A DNA stretch of 64,000 bases, taken from assembly GCF_007990775.1 (NCBI RefSeq), contig NZ_BJXB01000003.1, positions 186,001 through 250,000 on the forward strand. Direction: 5' to 3'. The notes under the pieces are model-generated. The model saw only the letters and a list, made by a program, of their open reading frames with translations, had not been told where the DNA came from and searched no databases. This DNA is from Deinococcus cellulosilyticus NBRC 106333 = KACC 11606 (GTDB taxonomy: Bacteria; Deinococcota; Deinococci; Deinococcales; Deinococcaceae). The first letter of the stretch is position 1. Each line of letters opens with the position of its first letter. Below are positions 7,252 to 15,321 of the stretch, in pieces. A program made the translations under genes and the position numbers.

Positions 7252-7968
7252 ATGAGGAAACCTATACTGAGTGCCGCGTTACTTTTGTTGTCTGCCTGCA
7301 CTCCTGCGCAGCAAGCAGAGTTGGCAACATCCATCAACAAGTTTAATGAGTCTCAGACGCTGAAAAGTAAACTTCAGTATGGCTTAAAAAGCACTCTCAG
7401 TTGCACAGACCAGAACGGCTTCACACGCAACCAACTGATGGTGGGTGAGAACTCCTGTGTTCTGGTGCTGGAAACTCCCATTGATTATGGAGTGCTATAC
7501 CTCCACACGCAGGCAAGTTACCTGGAAAAGCGTGGAGGGATTTTCAACCCGTCTTTTGAAGAAGTCAACAAAGACGGATATGGAAAGTTTGAGATTACAG
7601 AATATGTCCAGAAGAATCGAAGCAGAAATTTTGTCATTCTTCCCTTCAAGTATTTTGTGACAGACAAGAATTTTTGGCGGAGCTTCCCACAAAAGCTTGT
7701 AACATCTTTTTCTTCCACACAAGCGGTAGATACGAGTCTGGTTGAAATGACCTTGAACTATGCTGCTCCAGCAGTAAGCTTACCTCCAAATTCTGGAACT
7801 GTCTTGGTCCAAGGATCTAAGGTGATTACATCGGTTTTAATGGCAGTTGATCAATACCTTTCAGCAGACAAAAATCCATATGGTCTCAAGCTTTTTGCAA
7901 CCTTGTGTGTTGAAGATACTTGTTCAAATGAAACGCTATCTTTTGTAGGTGTGAATGATAAGCACTGA
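7252..7968 (+). CDS. Hypothetical lipoprotein of the mobile element
   Basis: A 238-residue lipoprotein. The chosen ATG is preceded by GGAGGG, and the product has a short signal sequence ending in LLSAC (lipidated Cys16). The mature part has four further cysteines in two pairs (SCTDQ...SCVLV near residues 50 to 65 and CVEDTC near the C-terminus), which may form disulfides outside the membrane. No family is recognised. It lies 11 bases before the recombinase gene and may be co-transcribed; surface lipoproteins next to integrase genes are often lysogenic-conversion cargo, which is inference here. Confidence 0.65.
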   Translation: MRKPILSAALLLLSACTPAQQAELATSINKFNESQTLKSKLQYGLKSTLSCTDQNGFTRNQLMVGENSCVLVLETPIDYGVLYLHTQASYLEKRGGIFNPSFEEVNKDGYGKFEITEYVQKNRSRNFVILPFKYFVTDKNFWRSFPQKLVTSFSSTQAVDTSLVEMTLNYAAPAVSLPPNSGTVLVQGSKVITSVLMAVDQYLSADKNPYGLKLFATLCVEDTCSNETLSFVGVNDKH

Positions 7969-7979
7969 AGGGATTTAGC

Positions 7980-9371
7980 ATGCGTGCGGCCATCTACCTT
8001 CGGGTCTCCACAGAGATCCAGACCACCCGTTATGGCCTCGACGCACAGAAGGCTGACTGTGAGGCCTACATCAAGCAGCAGGGCTATCAACTGGTGGCCA
8101 CCTTCAGTGATGCGATCACCGGCACCAGCATGCAGCGTCCGGGACTCCAGTCCCTGCTGTCCCGTCAGGATGAGTTTGACCTGGTGGTGATCCCGGATGT
8201 GGACCGACTGGCCAGGGCTGTCCCTGCAGCTTATGCCCTGCGTGATCAGCTGCTTGCTGCAGGCCTGGAGGTGCACGGGGCCAGAGACGGACGCTACGAT
8301 CCAGACGACGAAAGCAAGGAACTGGCTTTCGGTTTCAAGGCGATTCTGGCCAGCAATGAACGCAAGCGCATTGTGCGCCGGTTGATCTCCGGACGTGCGG
8401 CAAAGGTGGCCAGGGGCGAATTTGCCAAGCCAATAGATGCCTACGGATGGTCTGCAGGAAAGATCAACCCGGTGGAAGCTGAGCATGTGCGCTGGATCTA
8501 CAGCATGGCCCTCCGGATGGGGGGCAGGCAGATCATTGACCGGCTGGAATTGGCAGGGGTCCTCTCTCCGGAAGGGGAAAGCAGATGGCATGTGTCATCT
8601 CTGAACCGACTGCTGAGAAATCCCCTGTACCGTGGGGAATACCACTTCAAGATCCCTGGAGGGACACAGCACGTCCTGCCCTGTGACGCGATCGTCAAGC
8701 CTGAGATCTGGTGGGCTGTGCAGGCTGCAGTCAAAACCCGCAAGTCAAATGGCAATGCCAGAGGCAACAGGACCGACCGCTTTCCCCTGACAGGAAACAT
8801 TAAGTGTGATGTGTGTCAGCACGCCATGACCGGCCTGGAAGACGCACGTGTGAGGAAGGACGGCACGCGACTGCTCTATTACACCTGTGGCCACAGCAAG
8901 CACACCCGGAAACGCGAATGTGGCCACAGCACCCACTACCCTGCTGCAGACATCCATGAAACAGTCTGGACCATGCTCAGGGCCCTGGTGGAACGTCCTG
9001 AGCATGTGATCAGCACCCACATCAGAATCCAGACTCCGGAGTTCCCAGAGCCCGACCTGGAAGCTGCAAAGGCAGAACTCAAACGCAGATGGGACAGGGC
9101 CTATGCTGCATATGAAAAGGGCATCATCAGCCTGGACGACCTGGAAGCCAAAAAGAGAGACCTCGACCAGGCGCGTGAGGCCCTGCAGGCACGCACCACC
9201 CCCAAACTCACCCTCGATGTTGTGGACTGGGCCGCAAGACTCAGGGCCCTGCTGCAAAGTGACACCAGTCTGACCAATATTGTGAAAGAGCAAGGCATCT
9301 TTGTCATGGTCAATACGTCTGGGAAGGTGTTTTTGGAAGTCAGGCAGCTGGATAAAATGCCAGTGGAATAA
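7980..9371 (+). CDS. Large serine recombinase (integrase)
   Basis: A 463-residue site-specific recombinase. Residues 1 to 140 are a resolvase/invertase catalytic domain with YLRVST (nucleophile Ser10) and the conserved DRLAR. Residues 150 to 260 form a recombinase domain with the characteristic RNPLYRGEYHFK. A zinc ribbon follows at about residues 278 to 320 (CDVC...CGHS...CGHS), then a coiled coil at about 355 to 405. This is the architecture of phage and ICE integrases that join attP and attB. It ends one base before a DsbA-like gene remnant, which fits an att junction immediately downstream of the integrase. Confidence 0.92.
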   Translation: MRAAIYLRVSTEIQTTRYGLDAQKADCEAYIKQQGYQLVATFSDAITGTSMQRPGLQSLLSRQDEFDLVVIPDVDRLARAVPAAYALRDQLLAAGLEVHGARDGRYDPDDESKELAFGFKAILASNERKRIVRRLISGRAAKVARGEFAKPIDAYGWSAGKINPVEAEHVRWIYSMALRMGGRQIIDRLELAGVLSPEGESRWHVSSLNRLLRNPLYRGEYHFKIPGGTQHVLPCDAIVKPEIWWAVQAAVKTRKSNGNARGNRTDRFPLTGNIKCDVCQHAMTGLEDARVRKDGTRLLYYTCGHSKHTRKRECGHSTHYPAADIHETVWTMLRALVERPEHVISTHIRIQTPEFPEPDLEAAKAELKRRWDRAYAAYEKGIISLDDLEAKKRDLDQAREALQARTTPKLTLDVVDWAARLRALLQSDTSLTNIVKEQGIFVMVNTSGKVFLEVRQLDKMPVE

Positions 9372-9481
9372 TCTCACTCTTCATCGTGAATGGTTACGCG
9401 GTGGCCTCTGGAGCGATGCCTCCGGAGCACTTTCAGAATGCCATTCAGGAAGTGCTGAAACTGCAGGAACAGGGCCACTGA
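9372..9481 (+). pseudogene. 3' remnant of a DsbA/FrnE-family gene at the element junction
   Basis: Directly after the recombinase stop, an open frame without its own start reads SLFIVNGYAVASGAMPPEHF and continues to a TGA at 9479-9481. This matches the conserved end of DsbA-family oxidoreductases and FrnE proteins (FVINGxYAVSGAQPPExF). The reading frame has stop codons upstream within the integrase, so the rest of the gene is absent here. The simplest explanation is that the element integrated into the 3' part of this gene and that the 5' part lies beyond the left end of the window. Confidence 0.65.
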
Positions 9482-9501
9482 TTTCAGCAGGTTTGTCAGT
9501 G

Positions 9502-9528
9502 CAGGCCAGAAAATTCTGGCCTGTTTTT
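9502..9528 (+). terminator. Terminator after the DsbA-like remnant
   Basis: CAGGCCAGAA, a 2-base loop and TTCTGGCCTG are followed by TTTTT. It lies 20 bases after the remnant's stop codon and was probably the terminator of the interrupted host gene. Confidence 0.8.
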
Positions 9529-9570
9529 CTGGGTTTTGCATGACCAGGGCAATCAGGCGATAATGGATTC

Positions 9571-9888
9571 ATGTCGCGCGTCCAACTGCTGGAGTCCACA
9601 AGAATGGAATTGCAACCTTACCATGAAGAGTTTAAGCAGTATGTCGCTGACCTTAGACTGCCAGAGGGACACTGGAGCGGATATGATCCCGAAACGGGTT
9701 TGCGGATTGGGGGCAGGGTGATTCCGCCAACGCCTCAAGAAATCTGGGCAGACACAGACCTCTTTTTGCAAGGTGAGGTTGTAAGGGTGGGGGTTCAGTT
9801 TCTGATGCGTTTTAAGAAAATGGTGATCGAGGTGACTGGGAAGCAGGTGACATTTCGTAACCTCTTCAGGCTGGTGAGTGATCAATGA
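9571..9888 (+). CDS. Hypothetical 105-residue protein
   Basis: A small soluble protein with a helical N-terminus (residues 1 to 30) and a beta-rich centre with GHWSGYDPETG and RIGGRVIPPTP. No family is recognised and no clear Shine-Dalgarno sequence precedes the ATG. It is accepted because the opposite-strand reading has no start signal and the composition looks protein-like. It lies just outside the mobile element and ends before the bidirectional terminator shared with proS. Confidence 0.45.
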   Translation: MSRVQLLESTRMELQPYHEEFKQYVADLRLPEGHWSGYDPETGLRIGGRVIPPTPQEIWADTDLFLQGEVVRVGVQFLMRFKKMVIEVTGKQVTFRNLFRLVSDQ

Positions 9889-9934
9889 AATGAAGAGCGT
9901 ATTGGTTTTTTTGTGTTCAAATGGTCATTGAAAA

Positions 9935-9966
9935 CAAAAAACCCGCCCGGCTGGACGGGTTTTTTG
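9935..9966. terminator. Bidirectional terminator between the 9571 gene and proS
   Basis: AAAAAACCCG and CGGGTTTTTT flank a 10-base loop. Runs of A and T on both sides let it work for the rightward small gene and the leftward proS. Confidence 0.85.
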
Positions 9967-9976
9967 TCTGATCCGC

Positions 9977-11446
9977 TCAGTACTGACGGCCAAACAGGAT
10001 GCGCTTGCTGTAACCCGAGGGTTTGCCGCACTTCACGCAGGTTCCGGTGCTCTCCTGATTGAAGTACTCGCCTTCTGAGAGGGGTTCGTTGCGGGTGGTG
10101 GCTCTGGTTTCTTCCTTGATGCTGGCCTCGCAGGCAGCATCGGCGCAGTGGTGGGCCAGCACCCACTTGTTGTTGTCAATTTCGGTCTTGAACTGCTCGA
10201 AGGTGTCCACTGGAACCGTGTTCTCCAGCAGGAAGTCCTCGGCACGTTTGAACAGGAACTGCTGGATCTCCTGCAGCCTTGCAGGCATGCCGGAGATGAC
10301 CTCTTCCCGGGGCAGGATTTCCTTGTCACCGTGGGTGCGGTTCTTGACCACCAGCACACCCTGCTCCAGATCGCGGGGACCAACTTCCAGACGCACAGGC
10401 ACCCCTTTGAGCTCCCAGTCGTTGTACTTGAAGCCATTGGAGAGGCCTTCGCGCTTGTCCACCTTCACCCGGACACCCAGAGCTTTCAGTTCATCGGCAA
10501 TCTGGTCTGCAGCCTCGAACATCTGCTCGGTGTTGTCCTTGCGGGTCACGGGCACAATCACCACCTGAATGGGGGCGATGTTGGGGGGCATCTGCAGGCC
10601 CTTGTCGTCCCCGTGGGTCATGATCAGGGCACCGATGATGCGGCTTGAGATCGCCCAGGAGGTGGTGTGCACGTAGTGCTCCTTCTGGTCGCGGCCCTGG
10701 AATTTCACCTCGAAGGCTTTTGCGAAGTTCTGGCCCAGGTAGTGGGAGGTCCCGCTCTGCAGGGCCTTACCGTCGCGCATCATGCCCTCGATGGAGAAGG
10801 TGTCCACAGCACCCGCGAAACGCTCTGAAGCAGTTTTCTTGCCTCGCACCACAGGCAGGGCCAGAATGTCCCGGCAGAAGACATGGTAGATGTTCAGCAT
10901 CTGTTGCACTTCATTCCGGGCTTCCTGCTCGGTTTCGTGGGCGGTGTGCCCCTCATGCCAGAAGAATTCAGCGGTGCGCAGGAAAGGCTTGGTGCGCAGC
11001 TCTGCACGGAACACGCTGCCCCACTGGTAGTGCAGGTAAGGCAGATCCCTGTAGGAGTTCAGCCACTGGGACCACATGTGCCCGATGATGGTCTCACTGG
11101 TGGGACGCATGACATAAGGCTCTTCGAGCACTTCCGTGCCAATCTTGGTCACGGTGAAAAGCTCGGGGGCAAAGCCTTCCACATGGTCGGCCTCTTTGGT
11201 GATGAAACCCATGGGGATCAGGGTGGGGAAGAGCAGGCTCTCGTGGCCGGTCTCTTTGAATTTGTCATCCAGCCAGCGCACAATGCGCTCCCAGAGGGCG
11301 TGTCCATAAGGCTTGACCACCATGCTGCCACGCACAGGGCTGTAATCGGCAAGGTCGGCTTTGGTGATGACCTCGTTGTACCACTCGTTAAAATCCACAC
11401 TCTGTGGGGTGACGCCAAACTGTTGGGCTTTCTTGTCCTGACTCAT
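9977..11446 (-). CDS. proS: Prolyl-tRNA synthetase, archaeal/eukaryotic (ProS type 3) form
   Basis: A 489-residue class II synthetase that charges tRNA-Pro in the cytoplasm. It shows RPTSE at residues 114 to 118, class II motif 2 around FRAELRTKPFLRTAEFFWHEG (147 to 166) and motif 3 with GALIMTHGDDKG. No insertion editing domain is present. The C-terminal domain has paired cysteines (CADAAC and CVKC) that form the zinc site typical of the Thermus/archaeal enzyme, and it ends in the conserved Tyr. The length is usual for this type. It is divergent from a second, bacterial-type ProRS gene 500 bases away, so one of the two is redundant for basic charging. Confidence 0.95.
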   Translation of the reverse strand: MSQDKKAQQFGVTPQSVDFNEWYNEVITKADLADYSPVRGSMVVKPYGHALWERIVRWLDDKFKETGHESLLFPTLIPMGFITKEADHVEGFAPELFTVTKIGTEVLEEPYVMRPTSETIIGHMWSQWLNSYRDLPYLHYQWGSVFRAELRTKPFLRTAEFFWHEGHTAHETEQEARNEVQQMLNIYHVFCRDILALPVVRGKKTASERFAGAVDTFSIEGMMRDGKALQSGTSHYLGQNFAKAFEVKFQGRDQKEHYVHTTSWAISSRIIGALIMTHGDDKGLQMPPNIAPIQVVIVPVTRKDNTEQMFEAADQIADELKALGVRVKVDKREGLSNGFKYNDWELKGVPVRLEVGPRDLEQGVLVVKNRTHGDKEILPREEVISGMPARLQEIQQFLFKRAEDFLLENTVPVDTFEQFKTEIDNNKWVLAHHCADAACEASIKEETRATTRNEPLSEGEYFNQESTGTCVKCGKPSGYSKRILFGRQY

Positions 11447-11502
11447 CTTGAGTAGTGTAACAAATTGGGTTTGAGGGGTTGTGACTGTGCTAGAAGGGGT
11501 CA

Positions 11503-11537
11503 GCAGAAAGCCGAGGGCCGAGGGCTGAGAGCAGAAA
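11503..11537 (+). repeat. Heptanucleotide GCNGANN array (5 units)
   Basis: Five in-phase heptads: GCAGAAA, GCCGAGG, GCCGAGG, GCTGAGA, GCAGAAA. It mixes the three sequence variants seen at the other arrays in this window. It lies in the 507-base gap between the two ProRS genes. Confidence 0.75.
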
Positions 11538-11776
11538 GATCGTTTGCGGGAGCTGGATTTGCAGAGCAGAAAGCAAGTGGATCTGTTGGTTCATTTCTTC
11601 GATCCAGATGCCCCTGTCTACCTGGGCATTTTGAGCTGTGGCGGGAGATGCAGCTTTTGCTCTGTGCCTTCCTGATCATGTTGCGCGTGTCATTTTGCTA
11701 TTGCCCTCAGCCTTTCACCTTGACATCTTCCCCAGACTCCCCAACAATAGACCCATGACATGGGAAAACTGTATAC

Positions 11777-11829
11777 AATTTACCCGGTTTTCTCTGGTGT
11801 ACTGCCCGCCACCCCGCAGGGGGTAAATT
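11777..11829 (+). promoter_or_regulatory. Candidate structured leader of the second ProRS gene
   Basis: AATTTACCC (11777-11785) pairs with GGGTAAATT (11821-11829), perfect 9-bp arms. The enclosed 35 bases contain GGTG...CACC, which can form an inner hairpin. A possible -10 box TATACA (11772-11777) overlaps the left arm, so it may instead be an operator-like palindrome in DNA. No T-box consensus (AGGGTGGNACCGCG) is present. The rest of the 11447-11953 gap holds a heptad array and a TTGACA (11730 region) but no gene. Confidence 0.4.
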
Positions 11830-11953
11830 TTCTTTCAATTCATGAAAAGTGGCCTGCGTGTGTTGCCCTCTGCAACATTTTGTAGGTGATGTGCCTTTGA
11901 TTTCCTCCTTCTGCCCCCACAATGGCAGGAGCACATGATTTTCAGGAGAAACA

Positions 11954-13762
11954 ATGAGACTCAGCCAGTCTTTTTTTTACACCCTTCGTGAAGTTCCGAG
12001 CGACGCCGACATTCGCAGCCACCAGCTTCTGGTGCGGGCCGGGTATATCCGCCGCCTGGGATCAGGGTCCTACAGCCTGCTGCCCCTGATGCAACGGGTG
12101 ATCCACAAAATTGAAGCCATCGTGAGAGACGAACTGGACCGCATCGGAGGCCAGGAGTGCCTGCTTCCCCAGATGCACCCCGATGAAGTCTGGGAAGCGT
12201 CCGGGCGTCTGGAAGCCTACCGTGCAGAGGGCATCCTGTTTCACTTTCAGGACCGCCAGAACAGGGGACAGGTGCTCGCCCCGACCCATGAGGAGGCCGT
12301 GACCCTGGCTGTGAAAGACGTGCTGCGCAGCTACCGCCAGTATCCGGTGCACCTGTACCAGATCCAGACCAAATTCCGGGACGAGATCCGGCCCCGTTTT
12401 GGCCTGATGCGCTCCCGCGAGTTCATCATGAAAGACGGGTACTCCTTTCACACCTCGGCACAGTCCCTGGAGGACACCTACCAGCAGATTGGACAGGCCT
12501 ACGAACGGGTCTTTGAACGCCTGGGCATCAAAGTGGTGGCTGTGGAAGCAGACTCTGGTGCGATGGGTGGCAAAAAGAGCCGGGAATTCATGGTCCTGAC
12601 CCAGGCGGGAGAAGACGAGGTGCTTTACACTGCAGACGGCCAGTACGCCGCCAATGTGGAAAAGGCAGAATCCATCTTCAGTCCGGCGGTTCCGTCCAGA
12701 TTCACCGAACACCACAAACACCACACCCCGGGAACCCCGACCATTGCCACCCTGTGTGACTTCATGGACTGTGACCCCACGCAGGTGGTCAAAAACGTGC
12801 TCTATCAGGCGATTTTCTCAAGTGGCGTACTGGTTCCAGTGCTGGTCAGCATCCGTGGAGATCAGGATGTGAACCCCACCAAACTCTCCAACGTGCTTTC
12901 CGAGATGTTCAGTGGACTGGGAAGCCTGCAAAGTCTGGAGGTGCCAGATGCAGATCAGCTCAAGGAATGGACCACAGGAGAACTGCCGCTGGGCTACATC
13001 GCCCCGGACCTCCCGGACAGCCTGATCGCCTTCAGGGAGGGGGTGCATGGTCAGTTTGCCCGCATCACCGACTTCACGGTTTCAGAACTTGAAAACTTTG
13101 TGACCGGAGCCAACGAGACTGACCACCACGTTTACGGAGCCAACTGGGGTGGAAATTTCCAGCTCGGGTACCTCGCAGATGTGCGGATGGCAAAAGCAGG
13201 AGACCGTGCCAAACACGACCCGGAGCAGACCCTGCTCAGTGCCAGAGGGGTTGAGGTGGGCCACATCTTCCAGCTTGGGAACCGATATGCAGACCGACTG
13301 GGACTCCGTTACCTGGATGCCCAGGGACAGGAGCAGGTCCCCCTCATGGGCTGTTACGGCATGGGCATCACCCGACTGGCCCAGGCCATTGTCGAGCAAT
13401 CCCACGATGAGCAGGGCATCATCTGGCCACTGGCAGCAGCACCGTATCAGGTCATCCTCACGGTGGCGAACATGGGACAGTCAGAGCAGGCTGAAAAAGG
13501 CCTGCAGCTGTATCAGGACCTGAAAGCAGCAGGCCTGGAAGTGATGCTGGATGACCGGGACGAACGGGCCGGAGTCAAATTCAAAGACGCAGACCTGATC
13601 GGCATCCCTTTCCGTGTGGTGGTTGGAAAGACCATCCAGGAAGGATTGGTGGAACTCATCACCAGACAGACCGGAGAAAAACAGCAGGTTGCGCTTGAAG
13701 ATCTGGAGTCGACCCTCTCAGGTCTATGTGTGGAAAGAAAACGTTCTGACAGCGTTTGCTAA
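11954..13762 (+). CDS. proS: Prolyl-tRNA synthetase, bacterial (ProS type 1) form
   Basis: A 602-residue synthetase clearly different from the 9977-11446 enzyme. It has the bacterial signatures GYIRRLGSGSYSLLP, PTHEE (110-114), FRDEIRPRFG/LMRSREFIMKDGYSFH (141-166) and GCYGMGITR near residue 466. An insertion of about 170 residues between motifs 2 and 3 corresponds to the INS domain that edits mischarged Ala-tRNA-Pro. The length is slightly above the 570 of E. coli ProRS because of a C-terminal tail. AGGAG precedes the ATG. Having both types is unusual; likely roles are proofreading or tolerance to inhibitors of the archaeal-type enzyme, which is inference. Confidence 0.95.
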   Translation: MRLSQSFFYTLREVPSDADIRSHQLLVRAGYIRRLGSGSYSLLPLMQRVIHKIEAIVRDELDRIGGQECLLPQMHPDEVWEASGRLEAYRAEGILFHFQDRQNRGQVLAPTHEEAVTLAVKDVLRSYRQYPVHLYQIQTKFRDEIRPRFGLMRSREFIMKDGYSFHTSAQSLEDTYQQIGQAYERVFERLGIKVVAVEADSGAMGGKKSREFMVLTQAGEDEVLYTADGQYAANVEKAESIFSPAVPSRFTEHHKHHTPGTPTIATLCDFMDCDPTQVVKNVLYQAIFSSGVLVPVLVSIRGDQDVNPTKLSNVLSEMFSGLGSLQSLEVPDADQLKEWTTGELPLGYIAPDLPDSLIAFREGVHGQFARITDFTVSELENFVTGANETDHHVYGANWGGNFQLGYLADVRMAKAGDRAKHDPEQTLLSARGVEVGHIFQLGNRYADRLGLRYLDAQGQEQVPLMGCYGMGITRLAQAIVEQSHDEQGIIWPLAAAPYQVILTVANMGQSEQAEKGLQLYQDLKAAGLEVMLDDRDERAGVKFKDADLIGIPFRVVVGKTIQEGLVELITRQTGEKQQVALEDLESTLSGLCVERKRSDSVC

Positions 13763-13800
13763 CATGATTGCAAAAGCACCCCAAAGCTTCTGGAGGCTCC

Positions 13801-14031
13801 ATGTCTGGCAACAACACCTTTCTGTACATCATCCTGATCGCCTTCGCCACAGTCGGCATCTATTCGGGCTTCAAGGAGGCAGGCATGCAGGGCGTGATCA
13901 ATGCCCTGATCATGTACGGGATTCCCGTGGTGCTGGCCGTGATGGTGCTGCAGACCGCAGCCAGACGCCGCAAACGCCCTTCACCTCCAAAACCTGAGGT
14001 CAGGGAAGGGGAAAAGGATTCAGAAAATTAA
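13801..14031 (+). CDS. Small two-helix membrane protein
   Basis: A 76-residue protein whose ATG is preceded by GGAGG. It has hydrophobic segments at about residues 6 to 22 and 33 to 52, a short Gly-rich loop between them and a basic, Pro-rich cytoplasmic tail (RRRKRPSPPKP). No family is recognised. It begins 38 bases after the bacterial-type ProRS stop and a terminator follows, so it is probably the last gene of that transcript. Confidence 0.65.
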   Translation: MSGNNTFLYIILIAFATVGIYSGFKEAGMQGVINALIMYGIPVVLAVMVLQTAARRRKRPSPPKPEVREGEKDSEN

Positions 14032-14033
14032 GG

Positions 14034-14060
14034 GGATGGGTTTCTGGCCCATCCTTTTTT
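14034..14060 (+). terminator. Terminator after the small membrane protein
   Basis: GGATGGG, a 7-base loop and CCCATCC followed by seven T. It begins three bases after the stop codon. Confidence 0.85.
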
Positions 14061-14105
14061 TGTGGGTTGTCTGATCAAGACCATCCAGATTCCTGTCAGG
14101 AGGGG

Positions 14106-14130
14106 GGTGAGCCAGCGGCCCGCCCCTACA
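14106..14130 (+). repeat. GGTGAGCC-type palindromic repeat, copy 1
   Basis: GGTGAGCCAGCGGCCCGCCCC followed by TACA. An inverted copy is at 29381-29405, a direct copy at 49631-49655 and a degenerate one at 60315-60339. The centre can fold as a hairpin, as in REP-like elements. Confidence 0.7.
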
Positions 14131-14199
14131 TCTTCCTTCTGCCCCCGGTCTGATTTGCCCATATCACCCCACCCACGCTTCTGACAGGGAACGGGTATC

Positions 14200-15321
14200 A
14201 TGGGCTCTTGGAGGTTGACCTTGCCCATCATTCCTGACGGAACGCGTTTTGTGCTCCCCCCCGAGTGGGAGTGGCGTGAGTCTCTGAAACACAACATCCA
14301 GGAGGTGTTCAGCACCTGGGGTTACCAGGCTGTGCAGACCCCTGCTTTAGAAGTCCATGATCCCAGCCATCCTCTGTCTGACCGGGCCTTCAAACTGGTG
14401 GACAGAGATGGGATGGTGCTGGCCCTGCGCAGTGAATACACCACCGCCGTGGGCAAACTGATCCGCACTGACCTCTCCAGCCATCCTTTTCCGATTCGCC
14501 TGCAATACGCGGGTTCCCTGTGGCTCCGCTCCATGAGCAGTGAACTGGGACGCATGCGGGAATTCACCCAGGTGGGGGTGGAACTGGTGGGGGTGTCCTC
14601 TCCCAGAGCGGATGCAGAACTGATCATGATGGCGCTTGACGCACTGGACCGACTGGGTGTGCGTTATGAACTGGAACTCGGCCATCCGGGTTTTGTGCAC
14701 AGCGTGCTGGAGGAAACAGGCCTGCCAGAAGAGAGCCTGAATGTGCTGCACAACATCATTGACCGCAAGGCCACCCCTGAACTGCGTGCAGAGCTGGAAA
14801 AACAGGGCATCACCGGACCCCTGGAGGAACGCATTTTGCGCCTCCCCGACCTGTATGGTGGTACCGAGATTCTCGATGAGGCCCTGACCATCGCTGGAAA
14901 TGACACTGCCAGAGAAGCCCTGGGTCACGTGCGGGAAGTGGTGGAGCTCACAGGACGCGCAGACCACCTGCTCGACCTTGGCATGTCCCGTCGGTACAGC
15001 TATTACTCGGGTCTGACCTTCCGGGCCTACACCCCTGACTTCGGTCTGCCCCTGCTGGGTGGAGGCCGTTACGACGCTGGAATTCCCGGAGCAGGCTTTG
15101 CCATCGGACTGGAACGGGTGATGGCTGCACTGGGTTCTCCCCCCGGCAGAACCGAACCCCAGGCCATCGCCATGGATTTTGCCTCTGCACAGAGGGCCAG
15201 GCAGGACGGTTACCGCACCGAATTCTCGCTGGAGACCACCCTGGAAGCGACCCTCAGGTATGCCAGAGAGCGGGGCATCTCACGTGTTTACACCCCTGAT
15301 GGTGTGACAATGGTGGAATGA
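14200..15321 (+). CDS. hisZ: ATP phosphoribosyltransferase regulatory subunit HisZ
   Basis: A 373-residue HisRS-like protein without aminoacylation function that pairs with short HisG to catalyse and regulate the first step of histidine synthesis. It shows HisRS-like class II motifs (RSEYTTAVGKLI, RLQYAGSLWLR, GREFTQ-like REFTQVGVELVG) and the ending GGGRYD...GFAIGLERV. A TATCAT box at 14196-14201 overlaps the ATG at 14200, and GGAGG at 14210-14214 precedes an in-frame TTG at 14221, so the true start may be the TTG. It overlaps the next methyltransferase gene by 4 bases (ATGA). Confidence 0.9.
   Translation: MGSWRLTLPIIPDGTRFVLPPEWEWRESLKHNIQEVFSTWGYQAVQTPALEVHDPSHPLSDRAFKLVDRDGMVLALRSEYTTAVGKLIRTDLSSHPFPIRLQYAGSLWLRSMSSELGRMREFTQVGVELVGVSSPRADAELIMMALDALDRLGVRYELELGHPGFVHSVLEETGLPEESLNVLHNIIDRKATPELRAELEKQGITGPLEERILRLPDLYGGTEILDEALTIAGNDTAREALGHVREVVELTGRADHLLDLGMSRRYSYYSGLTFRAYTPDFGLPLLGGGRYDAGIPGAGFAIGLERVMAALGSPPGRTEPQAIAMDFASAQRARQDGYRTEFSLETTLEATLRYARERGISRVYTPDGVTMVE

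Larger units (their letters stand above)
1..9372. mobile_element. Right part of an integrated mobile element (prophage or ICE-like)
   Basis: A leftward nine-gene cluster, a divergent repressor and regulator with shared palindromes, small unknown genes and a terminal large serine recombinase form a typical integrated-element layout. The right limit is placed just after the recombinase stop codon, where reading continues into the 3' end of a DsbA-like host gene. The left end is outside the window. No capsid, tail, relaxase or type IV secretion gene is visible here, so phage and conjugative origin cannot be told apart. The stretch from about 4.4 to 8 kb is visibly more A+T rich than the flanking chromosome. 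Confidence 0.75.

Noticed and set aside
11447..11953. T-box riboswitch before the second ProRS gene
   Set aside because: The conserved T-box core AGGGTGGNACCGCG is not present.
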